Positions 26,086 through 36,132 are shown, counted from the first letter of the stretch. The stretch is DNA of 64,000 nucleotides from an uncultured Bacilli bacterium (GCA_934725685.1 CAKVBX010000004.1:1-64000); one strand, 5' to 3'. The notes: a model not told the origin generated them from the letters alone. A program made the numbers and translations.

Positions 26086-28737
26086 ATGCCAAAAACTTAC
26101 ATCGTCGACGGAAATTCCCTTCTGTTCCGTGCCTATTACTCCACCGCCTATACCGGCAATCTGATGACCACGAAAAGCGGCCTTCCCATCAACGCCATCT
26201 TCGCCTTCCACAATCTGATCAAGAAAATCAAAGCCATGGTTACGGACGGAGACCATCTCTATGTCACCTTCGACACCGGAAAACCGACCTTCCGCAAAAA
26301 GGAATTCGAGAATTACAAGGCGCAGCGTTCCCCGGCCCCCCAGGAACTTGTCGCCCAGATGCCGATTGCCAGAGAGATGCTTGAAAGCATGGATATCTGC
26401 TGGAAAGAGCTCGAAGGCTACGAAGGGGACGATCTCGCCGGTTCCATGGCCCGCTATGCGAGTGAAAAAGGAGACGAAGTCCGCCTTTTTAGCTCCGACA
26501 AGGATTTCCTTCAGCTCCTCGACTTCTCGGACCATGTCACCGTCGAAATGCTCAAGAAGGGTCTCACCGAAACCATCTGCTATACCAAGAATAATCTCAA
26601 GGAACTCTTCGGTCTCAATCCGGATCAGATTGTCGACTTCAAGGGAATCGCCGGCGACAGTTCCGACAACTACAAGGGAATCAAGGGAATCGGAGAAAAG
26701 ACGGCGATGAAGCTTTTGGAAGAACACGGACACCTCGAGGAAATCATCGCATACTGCAAAGAGCATCCAGAGAACAAGACCAACCAGAAGATCATCAACG
26801 GAGAGCAGGATGCCCTCTTCTTCAAGAAGCTTGCCAATATCTATACCGAACTCGATATGAAGGAAGACTATGAGAATTCACTCTATCATCATTATCAGAA
26901 GAGCAAACTCTCCAGTTTCTATCTGAAGTATTCCCTCTCTCAGTTTCTGAAAGGCATCGATAGGATGCCCGGTATCATCGATGATACCAACCATCAGATT
27001 TCCCTGTTCCAGATGGAGAGCGGAGATATTTCTCTCACCGAGGAAGAGGAAAAGGATTTTGAGATCAGCTTCGACGAAAAGGAAATCGTCAATATCAAAA
27101 GCTTCTCGGAAATCAAGGAAAAGGTCTTAGCCATGTCCTACGATTCCTTGGGAGACAATGAGAACACCTCTCCTCTCTACGGGTTCTATTTTGCAGGGAG
27201 CAAAAAAATCTATGCTCTCGCTCTTTCGGATGCCAAAGAGGATGAGAGCTTCATCAGTTTCTTGAAAGAGGAAGACAAGGATCTTGCCGTCTATGACCTC
27301 AAAAGCATGCTCGTCCTCCTTGACCGTTTTGCTTTCCCGGCCCTGAAAGGAGTCGGATTCGATCTTCTTTTGGCGACCTATCTCACCAATCCCGATTCCG
27401 GTCAGAAGAAGGAAGAACTCTTCCTCTCCTATGGAATCTCCTTGATTCCCGAGAAGAACATCGCCGCACAGGTCGCTTTCTATACGATGGGGCTTAGAAC
27501 CCGGGTTGAGGAAGAGCTGGACAAGAACGAAGAGAAGAGACTCTTCCAGGAAGTCGAGCTTCCCCTGAGCCGCATTCTCTCCGGCATGGAAATCGAAGGT
27601 TTCCCGATGGACAAGGATACCCTTGCCCTCATCGACAAAGAATACCAGGGAATCCTAAGTGATCTGCAAAAGAAAATCTATGACCTCGCCGGAAAAGAGT
27701 TCAACATCAATTCTCCTCGTCAGCTCGAACAGGTTCTCTTCACTGACTTAGGAATCGAAAGGAACAAAGGGGAAAAAGGGACCGGCATCGATGTTCTCAC
27801 CGCCCATCAGGAAGAATCTCCGATTATTTCCTTAATCATCAAATACCGTCTCTACAACAAGCTTGTCTCCGGATATACCCAGGCTCTTCCTACGCACGTC
27901 CAGAAAGACGGAAAAATCCATGCCATCTACAATCAGGCCCTCACTTCCACAGGAAGACTCTCGATGAGTGAGCCGAACCTTCAGAACATCTCTATCCGCA
28001 ATGAAGAAGGTAAGAGCATCAGAAAAGCATTCTATTATCCTGACCATGAGTTTTATATCCTTTCCCTCGATTATTCTCAGGTTGAATTAAGAATGCTTGC
28101 CCACGTTGCGAATATCGAAGCACTCAAGGAAATCTTCCGGGAGGGAAAGGATATCCATAGAGCCACGGCAAGCAAGGTCTTCTCCGTCCCCTTCGAGGAA
28201 GTCACCGACGAAATGAGAAGAAGAGCCAAGGCCGTCAACTTCGGCATTGTCTATGGTATCTCCAGTTTCGGTCTTTCCAATCAGCTCGGCATTTCCGGAA
28301 AGGAAGCTTCCCTTCTGATCAGTCAGTTCAAGAGCGCTTTTTCCGGCATCGATCAGTTCCAGAAGGACTGCATCGAGCAGGCCAGAAAGAACGGTTATGT
28401 GAAGACCATCCTCAACAGACGCCGCTATCTCAAAGACATCAATTCCACCAACCGCGCCTTACGCGCCTTCTCGGAACGTGCCGCTGTCAACACGGTCATC
28501 CAGGGATCGGCTGCCGACCTCATCAAGGTGGCGATGATCGCCTGCGATAAAGCACTCCAGGGATATAAGACCAAGATCATCCTTCAGATTCACGATGAAC
28601 TGCTCTTCAAGGTTCCAAAGGACGAACTCAAGACTGTATTACCGATTCTGGAGCAAGCGATGGACCACGCCTTGGAGCTTTCCGTTCCGCTTCAGGCCGA
28701 CGGTACTGCCGCCCTCGACTGGTATGAGGCTCACTGA
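26086..28737 (+). CDS. polA: DNA polymerase I
   Basis: An 883-residue PolA. The 5'-3' nuclease domain (1-290) starts at YIVDGNSLLFRAYY and has SSDKDFLQL and the GDSSDN metal site. The central 3'-5' exonuclease region (about 300-490) lacks the D-x-E motif (GFYFAGSK is in its place), so proofreading is probably lost as in Bacillus PolA. The polymerase domain has LSLDYSQVELRMLAH (motif A), the RRRAKAVNFGIVYG helix (motif B) and LQIHDELLF (motif C). The expected start has no close Shine-Dalgarno; an AAGGAGG lies 43 bases upstream. It is followed after two bases by the mutM-coaE fusion. Confidence 0.97.
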   Translation: MPKTYIVDGNSLLFRAYYSTAYTGNLMTTKSGLPINAIFAFHNLIKKIKAMVTDGDHLYVTFDTGKPTFRKKEFENYKAQRSPAPQELVAQMPIAREMLESMDICWKELEGYEGDDLAGSMARYASEKGDEVRLFSSDKDFLQLLDFSDHVTVEMLKKGLTETICYTKNNLKELFGLNPDQIVDFKGIAGDSSDNYKGIKGIGEKTAMKLLEEHGHLEEIIAYCKEHPENKTNQKIINGEQDALFFKKLANIYTELDMKEDYENSLYHHYQKSKLSSFYLKYSLSQFLKGIDRMPGIIDDTNHQISLFQMESGDISLTEEEEKDFEISFDEKEIVNIKSFSEIKEKVLAMSYDSLGDNENTSPLYGFYFAGSKKIYALALSDAKEDESFISFLKEEDKDLAVYDLKSMLVLLDRFAFPALKGVGFDLLLATYLTNPDSGQKKEELFLSYGISLIPEKNIAAQVAFYTMGLRTRVEEELDKNEEKRLFQEVELPLSRILSGMEIEGFPMDKDTLALIDKEYQGILSDLQKKIYDLAGKEFNINSPRQLEQVLFTDLGIERNKGEKGTGIDVLTAHQEESPIISLIIKYRLYNKLVSGYTQALPTHVQKDGKIHAIYNQALTSTGRLSMSEPNLQNISIRNEEGKSIRKAFYYPDHEFYILSLDYSQVELRMLAHVANIEALKEIFREGKDIHRATASKVFSVPFEEVTDEMRRRAKAVNFGIVYGISSFGLSNQLGISGKEASLLISQFKSAFSGIDQFQKDCIEQARKNGYVKTILNRRRYLKDINSTNRALRAFSERAAVNTVIQGSAADLIKVAMIACDKALQGYKTKIILQIHDELLFKVPKDELKTVLPILEQAMDHALELSVPLQADGTAALDWYEAH

Positions 28738-28739
28738 CC

Positions 28740-30110
28740 ATGCCAGAGCTTCCTGAAGTCGAGACGGTGAGACGGGAACTGTCCCGTTTCCTCCTCGGAA
28801 AAGTCTTCGACAATCCTCAAGTCCTCTATCTCCCCGTCATCAAGACAGGGAAAGAAATGTTTCTCTCTTCCCTGAAGGGAAAGAGAATCCTTTCCTTGGG
28901 ACGGAAAGGAAAATATCTGATTTTCCATCTGAGCGAAGAGAAGAAGCTTCTCTTCCATCTGAGGATGGAAGGAAAGCTCTTCGTCGAAAAGAAGGAAGGA
29001 CTGAATCAAAAGCATATGACCATCTTCTTTCCTTTCCTGAATGACGGAGAAGGTCTCGCGTTTTACGATATCCGGAAATTCGGCTGTGTCTATTTCCTCA
29101 ATGAAAACGAAGAAGGACCTCTTATCCATGTCGGAGAAGAACCCTTCACCATGAAGAAAGAGAAGCTCTATTCTCTTTACCACAGTGAAAACAAACCGAT
29201 CAAGACAGTCCTGATGGACCAGTCTCTCATGAGCGGCATCGGAAATATCTATGCCGATGAAATCCTCTTCCGTAGCCGGATTTCGCCATTCCGGAATGCA
29301 GCTACCCTCACGGAAGCGGAAATCGGACTTCTGTTAGAAAATGCAGTTGCCATCCTGAATGCGTCCATCGCCTCCCATGGTTCGACCGTGAAAACCTATC
29401 AGGCGAGCGAACACGTGAAAGGATCTTTCCAGGATCAGATTCAGGTCTATGGAAAAGAAGGAGCGCTCTGTCCCTGCTGCAGGAAATCTAAGATTGAAAA
29501 GAGAATCCTTTCCGGACGCGGCACTTCTTACTGTCCGCTCTGTCAGAAGACCGGCATCAATGTCGCTATCACCGGAAAGATTGCAAGCGGAAAAAGCTTA
29601 GCCTCCCACTATTTCGAGGAAGAAGGGTTTGCCCGCTTTTCCGCCGATGAAAAAGTCCACGAACTCTATCAGGATAAGAGATTCCTTCTTCTCCTAAAGG
29701 AACGGTTCCCGGAAGTTTTTCTGCGGGGAAAGCTCTCCAAGGAGAGAATCGCAAAACTCTTGCAGAACAAATCTTTCAATAGAAAATATACGTCATTCCT
29801 TTTCCGTGCTGTCAAAGATGCCGTCAACGACTTCATCATAAAAAACGACGGCAGGAACAAGATTATCGAGATTCCGCTCCTCTTCGACGCTCACATGGAA
29901 AAGGACTTCACTTACCTCGTCGGCATAGAGACCACAAAACAGAACGAGCACCTTCTCGAACGCGGAGAAGACATCACAAGGAAGGATTTCAACGCACTCA
30001 ACTCATATGACCGACACCGGGAGGAGCTCGATTTCATCCTTCATTCCGATGGTACCAAAGAGGAACTGAAAATAAAGGTTCAAAACCTCATCAGAAGGAT
30101 AACGGACTGA
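28740..30110 (+). CDS. mutM-coaE: Fusion: formamidopyrimidine-DNA glycosylase (MutM/Fpg) + dephospho-CoA kinase (CoaE)
   Basis: One 456-residue frame holds two enzymes. Residues 1-270 are a full MutM, the glycosylase/AP lyase removing 8-oxoguanine: the catalytic PELPEVETV at the N-terminus, HLRMEGKLF, DQSLMSGIGNIYADEILF and a C-terminal zinc finger with Cys244, Cys247, Cys265 and Cys268. Only a few residues later (from 273) a dephospho-CoA kinase begins: P-loop TGKIASGKS (279-286), FSADEKVHELY, IEIPLLFDAHM and a final helix, matching CoaE, which phosphorylates dephospho-CoA in the last step of CoA synthesis. There is no stop or internal ATG at the junction. In many Bacillota mutM and coaE are adjacent after polA, so the fusion fits the neighbourhood. 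The CoaE part is slightly short (184 residues). Confidence 0.93.
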   Translation: MPELPEVETVRRELSRFLLGKVFDNPQVLYLPVIKTGKEMFLSSLKGKRILSLGRKGKYLIFHLSEEKKLLFHLRMEGKLFVEKKEGLNQKHMTIFFPFLNDGEGLAFYDIRKFGCVYFLNENEEGPLIHVGEEPFTMKKEKLYSLYHSENKPIKTVLMDQSLMSGIGNIYADEILFRSRISPFRNAATLTEAEIGLLLENAVAILNASIASHGSTVKTYQASEHVKGSFQDQIQVYGKEGALCPCCRKSKIEKRILSGRGTSYCPLCQKTGINVAITGKIASGKSLASHYFEEEGFARFSADEKVHELYQDKRFLLLLKERFPEVFLRGKLSKERIAKLLQNKSFNRKYTSFLFRAVKDAVNDFIIKNDGRNKIIEIPLLFDAHMEKDFTYLVGIETTKQNEHLLERGEDITRKDFNALNSYDRHREELDFILHSDGTKEELKIKVQNLIRRITD

Positions 30111-30159
30111 CAAAACCTGTTCTGTATCAGGAAGTTGTCTTTTCGTTTTTTGGTAGATA

Positions 30160-30191
30160 AAAAGGTTACTGCATTGCTGCAGTAACCTTTT
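30160..30191. terminator. Bidirectional terminator between mutM-coaE and pckA
   Basis: Perfect 14-bp stem AAAAGGTTACTGCA / TGCAGTAACCTTTT with a TTGC loop, between convergent genes. Confidence 0.9.
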
Positions 30192-30211
30192 CTGATTCGA
30201 TAGAAAGTAGA

Positions 30212-31819
30212 TTAGTCGAGATGCGGACCGGCCTTGACTAAAGCCTTACCGGACTCATTGTTCTCATACTTGTGGAAGTTCTTGATGAAACGGCCGGCAA
30301 GATCCTTTGCCTTCTCATCCCACTTGGAAGGATCGGCATAGGTGTCTCTCGGATCGAGGATGTTGGTGGCAACACCTTCGAGTTCGGTCGGAACTTCGAA
30401 ATCGAAGTACGGAATCTTCTTGGTTGGAGCCTTGAGGATGGCACCATCGAGGATGGCATCGATAATTCCACGGGTATCCTTGATGGAGATACGCTTTCCG
30501 GTTCCGTTCCAGCCGGTGTTGACGAGGTAAGCCTTGGCGCCGGACTTCTGCATATGGCGGACGAGTTCTTCAGCATACTTGGTCGGATGGAGTTCAAGGA
30601 AGGCCTGTCCGAAGCAGGCGGAGAAGGTCGGAGTCGGTTCCGTGATGCCTCTTTCGGTACCGGCAAGCTTTGCGGTGAAGCCGCTGAGGAAGTAATACTG
30701 AGTCTGTTCCGGAGTAAGGATGGAAACAGGAGGCAGGACACCGAAGGCGTCAGCGGAAAGGAAGATGACGTTCTTGGCAGCCGGGGCATGGCTGATCGGT
30801 TTGACGATGTTCTTGATGTGATAGATTGGATAGGAGACACGGGTGTTCTCGGTCACGCTCTTGTCGTGGAAATCAATCTTGCCGTTTCCGTCGACCGTGA
30901 CGTTCTCAAGAAGTGCGTCTCTCTTGATGGCACCATAGATGTCCGGTTCGGCATCCTTGTCGAGGTCGATGACCTTGGCATAGCAGCCGCCTTCGAGGTT
31001 GAAGACGCCATTGTCATCCCAACCATGTTCATCATCGCCGATGAGGAGTCTCTTCGGATCGGTGGAAAGCGTGGTCTTGCCGGTTCCGGAAAGTCCGAAG
31101 AAGACGGCGGTGTTCTCACCATTGAGGTCGGTGTTGGCAGAGGAGTGCATGGAAGCGATGCCCTTGAGCGGGAGGTAGTAGTTCATCATGGAGAACATAC
31201 CCTTCTTCATCTCTCCGCCGTACCAAGTGTTGAGGATGACCTGTTCATGGGAAGTGATGTTGAACATGACGCAGGTTTCAGAATGGAGTCCGAGTTCCTT
31301 CCAGTTCTCAACCTTGGCCTTGGAGGCATTGTAGACGATGAAATCCGGCTTGAAGTTGGCTTCCTCTTCGGCAGTCGGACGGATGAACATATTGCGGACG
31401 AAATGAGCCTGCCAGGCGACTTCCATGATGAAGCGGACTGCCATTCTGGTATCCTTGTTGGCGCCGCAGAAGCCATCGACGACATAAAGTTTCTTGCCGG
31501 AAAGTTCCTTCTTGGCGATATCCTTGACGGCAGCCCAGGCCTTTTCGGAAGCCGGATGGTTGTCATTCGGATATTCTTCGGAAGTCCACCAGACGGTGTC
31601 CTTAGAGTTCTCATCAACAACGATGAATTTATCCTTGGGAGAACGGCCGGTGTAGATGCCGGTCATGACATTGACAGCGCCGAGTTCGGTTTCCTGTCCC
31701 TTTTCATAGCCTTCGAGAGAAGGATCCATCTCAGCTTTGTAGAGATCTTCATAGGAAGGATTGTAGACGACTTCTTTGGCATCCTTGATGCCATACTGCG
31801 TTAAATCGATATTTTTCAT
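30212..31819 (-). CDS. pckA: Phosphoenolpyruvate carboxykinase (ATP)
   Basis: A 535-residue ATP-type PEPCK interconverting oxaloacetate + ATP and PEP + CO2 + ADP. Hallmarks: GRSPKDKF near the N-terminus, the kinase-1a loop [30 protein letters not shown] and the adenine-binding NTGWNG. Length is typical. It lies downstream of birA on the same strand, after the oxaloacetate decarboxylase genes. In fermenting bacteria this enzyme often runs toward oxaloacetate, making ATP; that direction would feed the Na+ pump encoded beside it. Confidence 0.98.
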   Translation of the reverse strand: MKNIDLTQYGIKDAKEVVYNPSYEDLYKAEMDPSLEGYEKGQETELGAVNVMTGIYTGRSPKDKFIVVDENSKDTVWWTSEEYPNDNHPASEKAWAAVKDIAKKELSGKKLYVVDGFCGANKDTRMAVRFIMEVAWQAHFVRNMFIRPTAEEEANFKPDFIVYNASKAKVENWKELGLHSETCVMFNITSHEQVILNTWYGGEMKKGMFSMMNYYLPLKGIASMHSSANTDLNGENTAVFFGLSGTGKTTLSTDPKRLLIGDDEHGWDDNGVFNLEGGCYAKVIDLDKDAEPDIYGAIKRDALLENVTVDGNGKIDFHDKSVTENTRVSYPIYHIKNIVKPISHAPAAKNVIFLSADAFGVLPPVSILTPEQTQYYFLSGFTAKLAGTERGITEPTPTFSACFGQAFLELHPTKYAEELVRHMQKSGAKAYLVNTGWNGTGKRISIKDTRGIIDAILDGAILKAPTKKIPYFDFEVPTELEGVATNILDPRDTYADPSKWDEKAKDLAGRFIKNFHKYENNESGKALVKAGPHLD

Positions 31820-31857
31820 AAGTACCCTTTCTATTCACACAGTTTCTGTGGAATGAA

Positions 31858-32583
31858 CTAATGATAATTTTTTTCCAAGGTGACTTCACCGCTATGGAGG
31901 GAATAGGTTTTCTCTCCGTCTCTGACGATGAGACTCCCGTCGGAGGCGATGGAGAGTGCCTCGACATGTCTGTCTTCTCCGTAATAGTTGAGATAGAGCT
32001 TCTTTCCTGTCAGGTAAGAGCGCTCTCTCACCGTATCGAGGAAGGAATCGTCACCCTTGAGGAACATCCCGTAACAGCAGTCGAAATGACGTAAGAAACA
32101 ATCCAGAACAATCTTCTTATCGAACTGTTTTCCGGTGGCCTGATAAAGCGATATCGCTTTATCCTTCAGCTCCCCCGGAAAGGACTTCTGAGAGACATTC
32201 ACACCGATTCCGATGATGAGTGCCTCCCTTTTCGTCTCATAGACCGACTCGAGCAGGATTCCGACCGCTTTCTTATCCCCGATGAGAATGTCATTAGGCC
32301 ACTTGATGGAATTCTCGATACCGAGTTCATAGAGGGCATCCGACATTGCCGCACCGGTGAGTAGCGGAAGAAGGGAAGTATCGTTTTCCCGTTCCTCCCC
32401 CTTGAGAAGAAGAGAGAACGGAAGGGAAGCACTAGAGTCTTCCCAAACCCTTCCTCGTCTTCCTCTCCCCGCCGTCTGGTGATCGGCGGTGACGATGGTG
32501 AAGTCAGGGAGATTATTGTATTCCCGCTTGAGATAGGAATTCGTCGAATCGATTTCAGGAAAAGACAGAATCGTATGCTGCAT
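31858..32583 (-). CDS. birA: Biotin--[acetyl-CoA-carboxylase-type] protein ligase, no HTH domain
   Basis: A 241-residue biotin protein ligase that attaches biotin to carrier lysines. It has the ATP/biotin loop GRGRRGRVW (near 35-43), the SIKWPNDILIGDKKAVGIL core and a small C-terminal domain. The DNA-binding N-terminal domain of bifunctional BirA is absent, so it should not act as a repressor. It sits directly between oadB (7 bases upstream) and pckA, and its likely main client is the carrier protein encoded two genes upstream. Confidence 0.93.
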   Translation of the reverse strand: MQHTILSFPEIDSTNSYLKREYNNLPDFTIVTADHQTAGRGRRGRVWEDSSASLPFSLLLKGEERENDTSLLPLLTGAAMSDALYELGIENSIKWPNDILIGDKKAVGILLESVYETKREALIIGIGVNVSQKSFPGELKDKAISLYQATGKQFDKKIVLDCFLRHFDCCYGMFLKGDDSFLDTVRERSYLTGKKLYLNYYGEDRHVEALSIASDGSLIVRDGEKTYSLHSGEVTLEKNYH

Positions 32584-32589
32584 CAGAGA

Positions 32590-33852
32590 TTAGCCGAGAA
32601 GCTGTATCAGAAGACCGGCAGCGACCGCGCTTCCGATGACGCCGGCGACATTCGGTCCCATGGCGTGCATGAGAAGGAAGTTGCTCGGATCTTCTCTCTG
32701 GCCTTCCTTCTGGACGACACGGGCGGCCATCGGAACGGCGGAGACACCCGCAGCACCGATCATCGGGTTGATCTTGCCGTGCGTGAGCCAGCACATCAGC
32801 TTTCCGATGAGTACACCGCTTGCCGTAGCAAGGATGAAGGCGATGATCCCGAGAGCGAAGATGAGAAGGGTCTTCGGATTGAGGAAGTACTCGGCACTGG
32901 CGGTAGCACCGACAGAGAGGCCGAGAAGAATCGTGACAGCATAAAGAATTGTATTGGAAGCCGCCTCGACGAGTTTAGGAACAACACCGCTCTCCTTGAC
33001 GAGGTTACCCATCATAAGGCAGCCGATGAGAGGAGCGGAAGAAGGAACGATTAGGATGACGACAATCATGACAGCAATCGGGAAGATGATTTTCTTCGTC
33101 TTGCTGACCGGCTTGAGCTCTTCCATATGGATCATTCTTTCCTTCTTGGTCGTGAGCAGTCGGATGACCGGCGGCTGAATGAAAGGAACCAGTGCCATAT
33201 AGGAATATGCGGCGATGGCAATGGAGGAGAGCAAGGCAGGGGAGAGAGTCTTCGTTGTCAGAATGGCAGTCGGTCCGTCGGCTCCGCCGATGATACCGAT
33301 ACTGGCTGCCTGCTGGGCATCAAAGCCACAGGCAGAGGCAAGCATGAGAGTGAGGAAGATACCAATCTGGGCGGCGGCACCTAAGATGAGGGTCTTCGGA
33401 TTGGAGATGAGCGGTCCGAAGTCCGTCGTGGCACCGATGCCTAAGAAGATAAGGCAAGGATAGATATCGTATTGGACCCCTTTGTAGAGTGTACCGAGAA
33501 GTCCCGAATATCCTGTGATGGTCTTGACATCTTCTCCGTTTGGATAGATGAGACCGAGAAGTCCCTTATAGTCGACGTGCGTAACCTTGATGTCCGTTGT
33601 GCCTTCCACCGTCTGGTAGATCGGTTTCATGACATCCACCCCGGGGAGGTTTGCTAAGAGCATACCCACGCCCATCGGGATGAGCAGATAAGGTTCCGCT
33701 TTCTTGAAGATGGCAAGATAGAGGAGTAAGACGGCAATCAGAATCATGATGAGGTTTTTCCAACCTCCCGCTTCGAAGAATCCGGCAATACCTGTATTTC
33801 TGAAAAAATCCAGGAAGAATTCTCCGACGTCATTCGCAAGAACCGATGCCAT
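32590..33852 (-). CDS. oadB: Na+-transporting oxaloacetate decarboxylase beta subunit
   Basis: A 420-residue membrane subunit that decarboxylates carboxybiotin and exports Na+. About nine to eleven helices are visible. The conserved GGADGPTAI motif holds the Asp that binds Na+, and SACGFDAQQAASIGI precedes it. Similar subunits serve methylmalonyl-CoA and glutaconyl-CoA decarboxylases, but the neighbouring pyruvate-carboxylase-like alpha subunit points to oxaloacetate. Confidence 0.95.
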   Translation of the reverse strand: MASVLANDVGEFFLDFFRNTGIAGFFEAGGWKNLIMILIAVLLLYLAIFKKAEPYLLIPMGVGMLLANLPGVDVMKPIYQTVEGTTDIKVTHVDYKGLLGLIYPNGEDVKTITGYSGLLGTLYKGVQYDIYPCLIFLGIGATTDFGPLISNPKTLILGAAAQIGIFLTLMLASACGFDAQQAASIGIIGGADGPTAILTTKTLSPALLSSIAIAAYSYMALVPFIQPPVIRLLTTKKERMIHMEELKPVSKTKKIIFPIAVMIVVILIVPSSAPLIGCLMMGNLVKESGVVPKLVEAASNTILYAVTILLGLSVGATASAEYFLNPKTLLIFALGIIAFILATASGVLIGKLMCWLTHGKINPMIGAAGVSAVPMAARVVQKEGQREDPSNFLLMHAMGPNVAGVIGSAVAAGLLIQLLG

Positions 33853-33855
33853 AGT

Positions 33856-34239
33856 TTACCCCAGAACGACCAAAGTATCTTTGCTGTTGACCTGCTGACC
33901 CTTCGTGACTGCGACACTGATGATGGTTCCGTCATTCGGAGCCTTGATTTCGTTCTCGAGCTTCATGGCCTCGAGGACACAGAGGACCTGACCGGCCTTG
34001 ACGGCATCACCGGCCTTGACTTTGACATCAAGGATAGTGCCCTGCATCGGAGCAGGGACCGGAGTTCCGTTTCCGGTAGGAGCCGGAGCGGCTGCGGGAG
34101 CAGCGGCCGGGGCTGGAGCGGCAGCAGGGGCTGCGACAGCACCTTTGACCGTCGTCACTTCCGTCGGTTCGACCTCAGTGATTCCCATGACTTTGACTTC
34201 ATAGGTTTTTCCATTGACTTTGATTTTGTAGATTCTCAT
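33856..34239 (-). CDS. Biotin carboxyl carrier protein of the decarboxylase
   Basis: A 127-residue carrier. An N-terminal beta segment of about 30 residues is followed by an Ala-Pro-rich flexible linker (about 33-58) and a biotinyl domain with the biotinylated Lys in EAMKLEN. In many oxaloacetate decarboxylases this domain is the C-terminus of the alpha subunit; here it is a separate gene, as in the glutaconyl/methylmalonyl-CoA decarboxylase gamma subunits. It is three bases upstream of oadB. Confidence 0.95.
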   Translation of the reverse strand: MRIYKIKVNGKTYEVKVMGITEVEPTEVTTVKGAVAAPAAAPAPAAAPAAAPAPTGNGTPVPAPMQGTILDVKVKAGDAVKAGQVLCVLEAMKLENEIKAPNDGTIISVAVTKGQQVNSKDTLVVLG

Positions 34240-34254
34240 AAATTTACCTCGTTG

Positions 34255-34560
34255 TCATTTCCGTTTTTTCTTCTTCGTCTCGTCTTCGATCAGCTTGCAG
34301 CTGAGCACTTTCACATCTTCCTTGCGTTCCTTGCGGTAATCGAGGGTGGCGACAAGGATGGCGGCCATCATATCTTCATCAGCTTCGGTTCCGTCCTTCA
34401 TCTTGACCTTTTCCTTGACATCGAGCGCACGGATGCGGTTGAGCAGGGAAAGGACAAGGGTGATGATGATCAGAACTGCGAAGACGACGAGAATGCAGAG
34501 GAGAGAGAGCAGTGCGGCATCACCGAAGTTATCGATTGTCCATTTTGCCAGGGTCATCAT
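34255..34560 (-). CDS. Oxaloacetate decarboxylase gamma-like small membrane subunit
   Basis: A 101-residue protein with one membrane helix (about residues 15-45) and a charged cytoplasmic tail that ends in a run of lysines. It matches the OadG/MmdD size and layout, which stabilises the alpha-beta complex. It overlaps the carboxyltransferase stop by four bases and precedes the carrier gene by 15 bases. Confidence 0.8.
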   Translation of the reverse strand: MMTLAKWTIDNFGDAALLSLLCILVVFAVLIIITLVLSLLNRIRALDVKEKVKMKDGTEADEDMMAAILVATLDYRKERKEDVKVLSCKLIEDETKKKKRK

Positions 34561-35939
34561 AATTCAACATTAAACTCCTCGGCATCGATGCCGTATTTCT
34601 TACGGAGGAACTTGATGGCGACCTGATCGAAGAGGGCGATGGAAAGGACATCCTCATCACACTTTGCAATCTTCTTGTATTCCTTCTTCAGTTTCTCGAA
34701 CTCCGGTTCGAGCTTGTCGGCAGGACGATAGGTGATGACTTCATCGTCACCGATGATCTTGTGCTGAACCTCCGGATTGACCGGTGCGGGAGCCTTGCCA
34801 TAGAGACCATGAAGATAATCCTTGATTTCCTTCGGGACCATCTTGTATCTTTCCCCGGTGAGGACATTCATGACCGCCTGGGTCCCGACCATCTGAGAAA
34901 GAGGAGTGACAAGCGGCGGATAGCCTAAGTCCTTACGGACAAGCGGAACTTCCTTAAGAACTTCCTCATATTTGTCCATGGCACCCTGCTTGTCGAGCTG
35001 ACTCATCAGGTTGGAGAGCATGCCACCCGGAACCTGATACTTGAGAATGTTCGGATTGACGCAGAGGGCTTTGACCTTGAGCGTTCCGTTTTTGAGATAT
35101 TTCTGTTTAATCTTATCGAGCTTGGCACTGGCCTGGTTGAGAAGGTCGGCGTCGAGATGCGGATCATATTCCGTACCCTGAAGTGCATAGTTGAAGGATT
35201 CGGTGCATGGCTGAGAAGTTCCGCCGGAGAGCGGAGACAAGGCTGTGTCGATGATATCGACACCGGCTTCAATGGCCTTGAGATAGGTCATCTGGCAGAT
35301 GCCACCGGTGCAATGGGAGTGGAGCTCGATTGGAAGCTTGGTCTCGGCTTTGAGACGGCTGATGAGTTCATAGGCATCCTTCGGAAGAAGGACACCGGCC
35401 ATATCCTTGATGCAGAGGGAATCGGCACCCATATGTTCGACTTCCTTGGCAAGGCTGACATAGTAGTCGACCGTGTGGACAGGGGAAGTAGTATAGGATA
35501 ATGCAATCTGGCAGTGTGCGTTCGGGAATCTGTCCTTAAACTTATTGCAGGCATCGACGGCACTCTTGAGGTTTCTGACATCGTTCAGCGCATCGAAGAC
35601 ACGGATGATGTCAATGCCGTTTTCCAAGGACTTTTCGACGAACTTTTCGACGATATCATCCGGATAATGATGATATCCGAGGATGTTCTGCCCACGGAAG
35701 AGCATCTGAAGTTTGGTGTTCGGACAGGCTTTGCGGATGGCGCGAAGTCTCTCCCAGGGATCCTCGTCGAGGAAACGGAGACAGGAATCGAAGGTGGCTC
35801 CTCCCCAGACTTCCAAAGCATAGTATCCCGCTTTGTCAAGAAGCGGAGCGACAGACAGAATCTCGTCAGTAGTGAGACGAGTTGCGATCAGAGACTGAGA
35901 CCCGTCACGCAAGGCAGTATCGACAATTTTTACTCCCAT
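34557..35939 (-). CDS. oadA: Oxaloacetate decarboxylase alpha subunit (carboxyltransferase)
   Basis: A 460-residue carboxyltransferase that moves CO2 from oxaloacetate to biotin. It starts VKIVDTALRDGSQS, the metal-binding DxxxRDG segment of the pyruvate-carboxylase-type family, and has the CIKDMAGVL and ELHSHCTGG motifs with metal-binding His residues. A longer frame opens at 36059, but the ATG at 35939 follows AAAGGG at proper spacing and matches the usual N-terminus. No biotinyl domain is present; the carrier is separate. It is the first gene of the oad-birA-pckA cluster. Confidence 0.95.
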   Translation of the reverse strand: MGVKIVDTALRDGSQSLIATRLTTDEILSVAPLLDKAGYYALEVWGGATFDSCLRFLDEDPWERLRAIRKACPNTKLQMLFRGQNILGYHHYPDDIVEKFVEKSLENGIDIIRVFDALNDVRNLKSAVDACNKFKDRFPNAHCQIALSYTTSPVHTVDYYVSLAKEVEHMGADSLCIKDMAGVLLPKDAYELISRLKAETKLPIELHSHCTGGICQMTYLKAIEAGVDIIDTALSPLSGGTSQPCTESFNYALQGTEYDPHLDADLLNQASAKLDKIKQKYLKNGTLKVKALCVNPNILKYQVPGGMLSNLMSQLDKQGAMDKYEEVLKEVPLVRKDLGYPPLVTPLSQMVGTQAVMNVLTGERYKMVPKEIKDYLHGLYGKAPAPVNPEVQHKIIGDDEVITYRPADKLEPEFEKLKKEYKKIAKCDEDVLSIALFDQVAIKFLRKKYGIDAEEFNVEL

Positions 35940-36093
35940 AAAGTGGCCCTTTCTATAAAAAGCTAAATTTTCGTCGTATACTATTTTACAACCTCTTGAC
36001 ATGGTTTTAAAGGGGGCAAATACGCAAATCAACCATAGTAAGCGCTCCATGTTGCTCATCTGTCGCAGAACATAAGCAAGAATGCGAAAATTG

Positions 36094-36123
36094 TTGTCAA
36101 AGCATACTTTTTTGTCCTATAAT
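36094..36123 (+). promoter_or_regulatory. bioY promoter
   Basis: TTGTCA (36094-36099), 18 bases, TATAAT (36118-36123). The bioY ATG begins only 10 bases after the -10 box, leaving a leader of two or three nucleotides and no Shine-Dalgarno site. Confidence 0.7.
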
Positions 36124-36132
36124 CGTGTCCGT

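Noticed and set aside
30272..31804. Long plus-strand reading frame (about 510 codons) opposite pckA
   Set aside because: It is a codon-bias shadow of pckA, has no ribosome-binding site and gives a low-complexity product; pckA is certain on the other strand.
34040..34140. GC-rich repeat tract near the carrier protein gene
   Set aside because: It encodes the Ala-Pro linker of the biotin carrier, a normal feature of such proteins.
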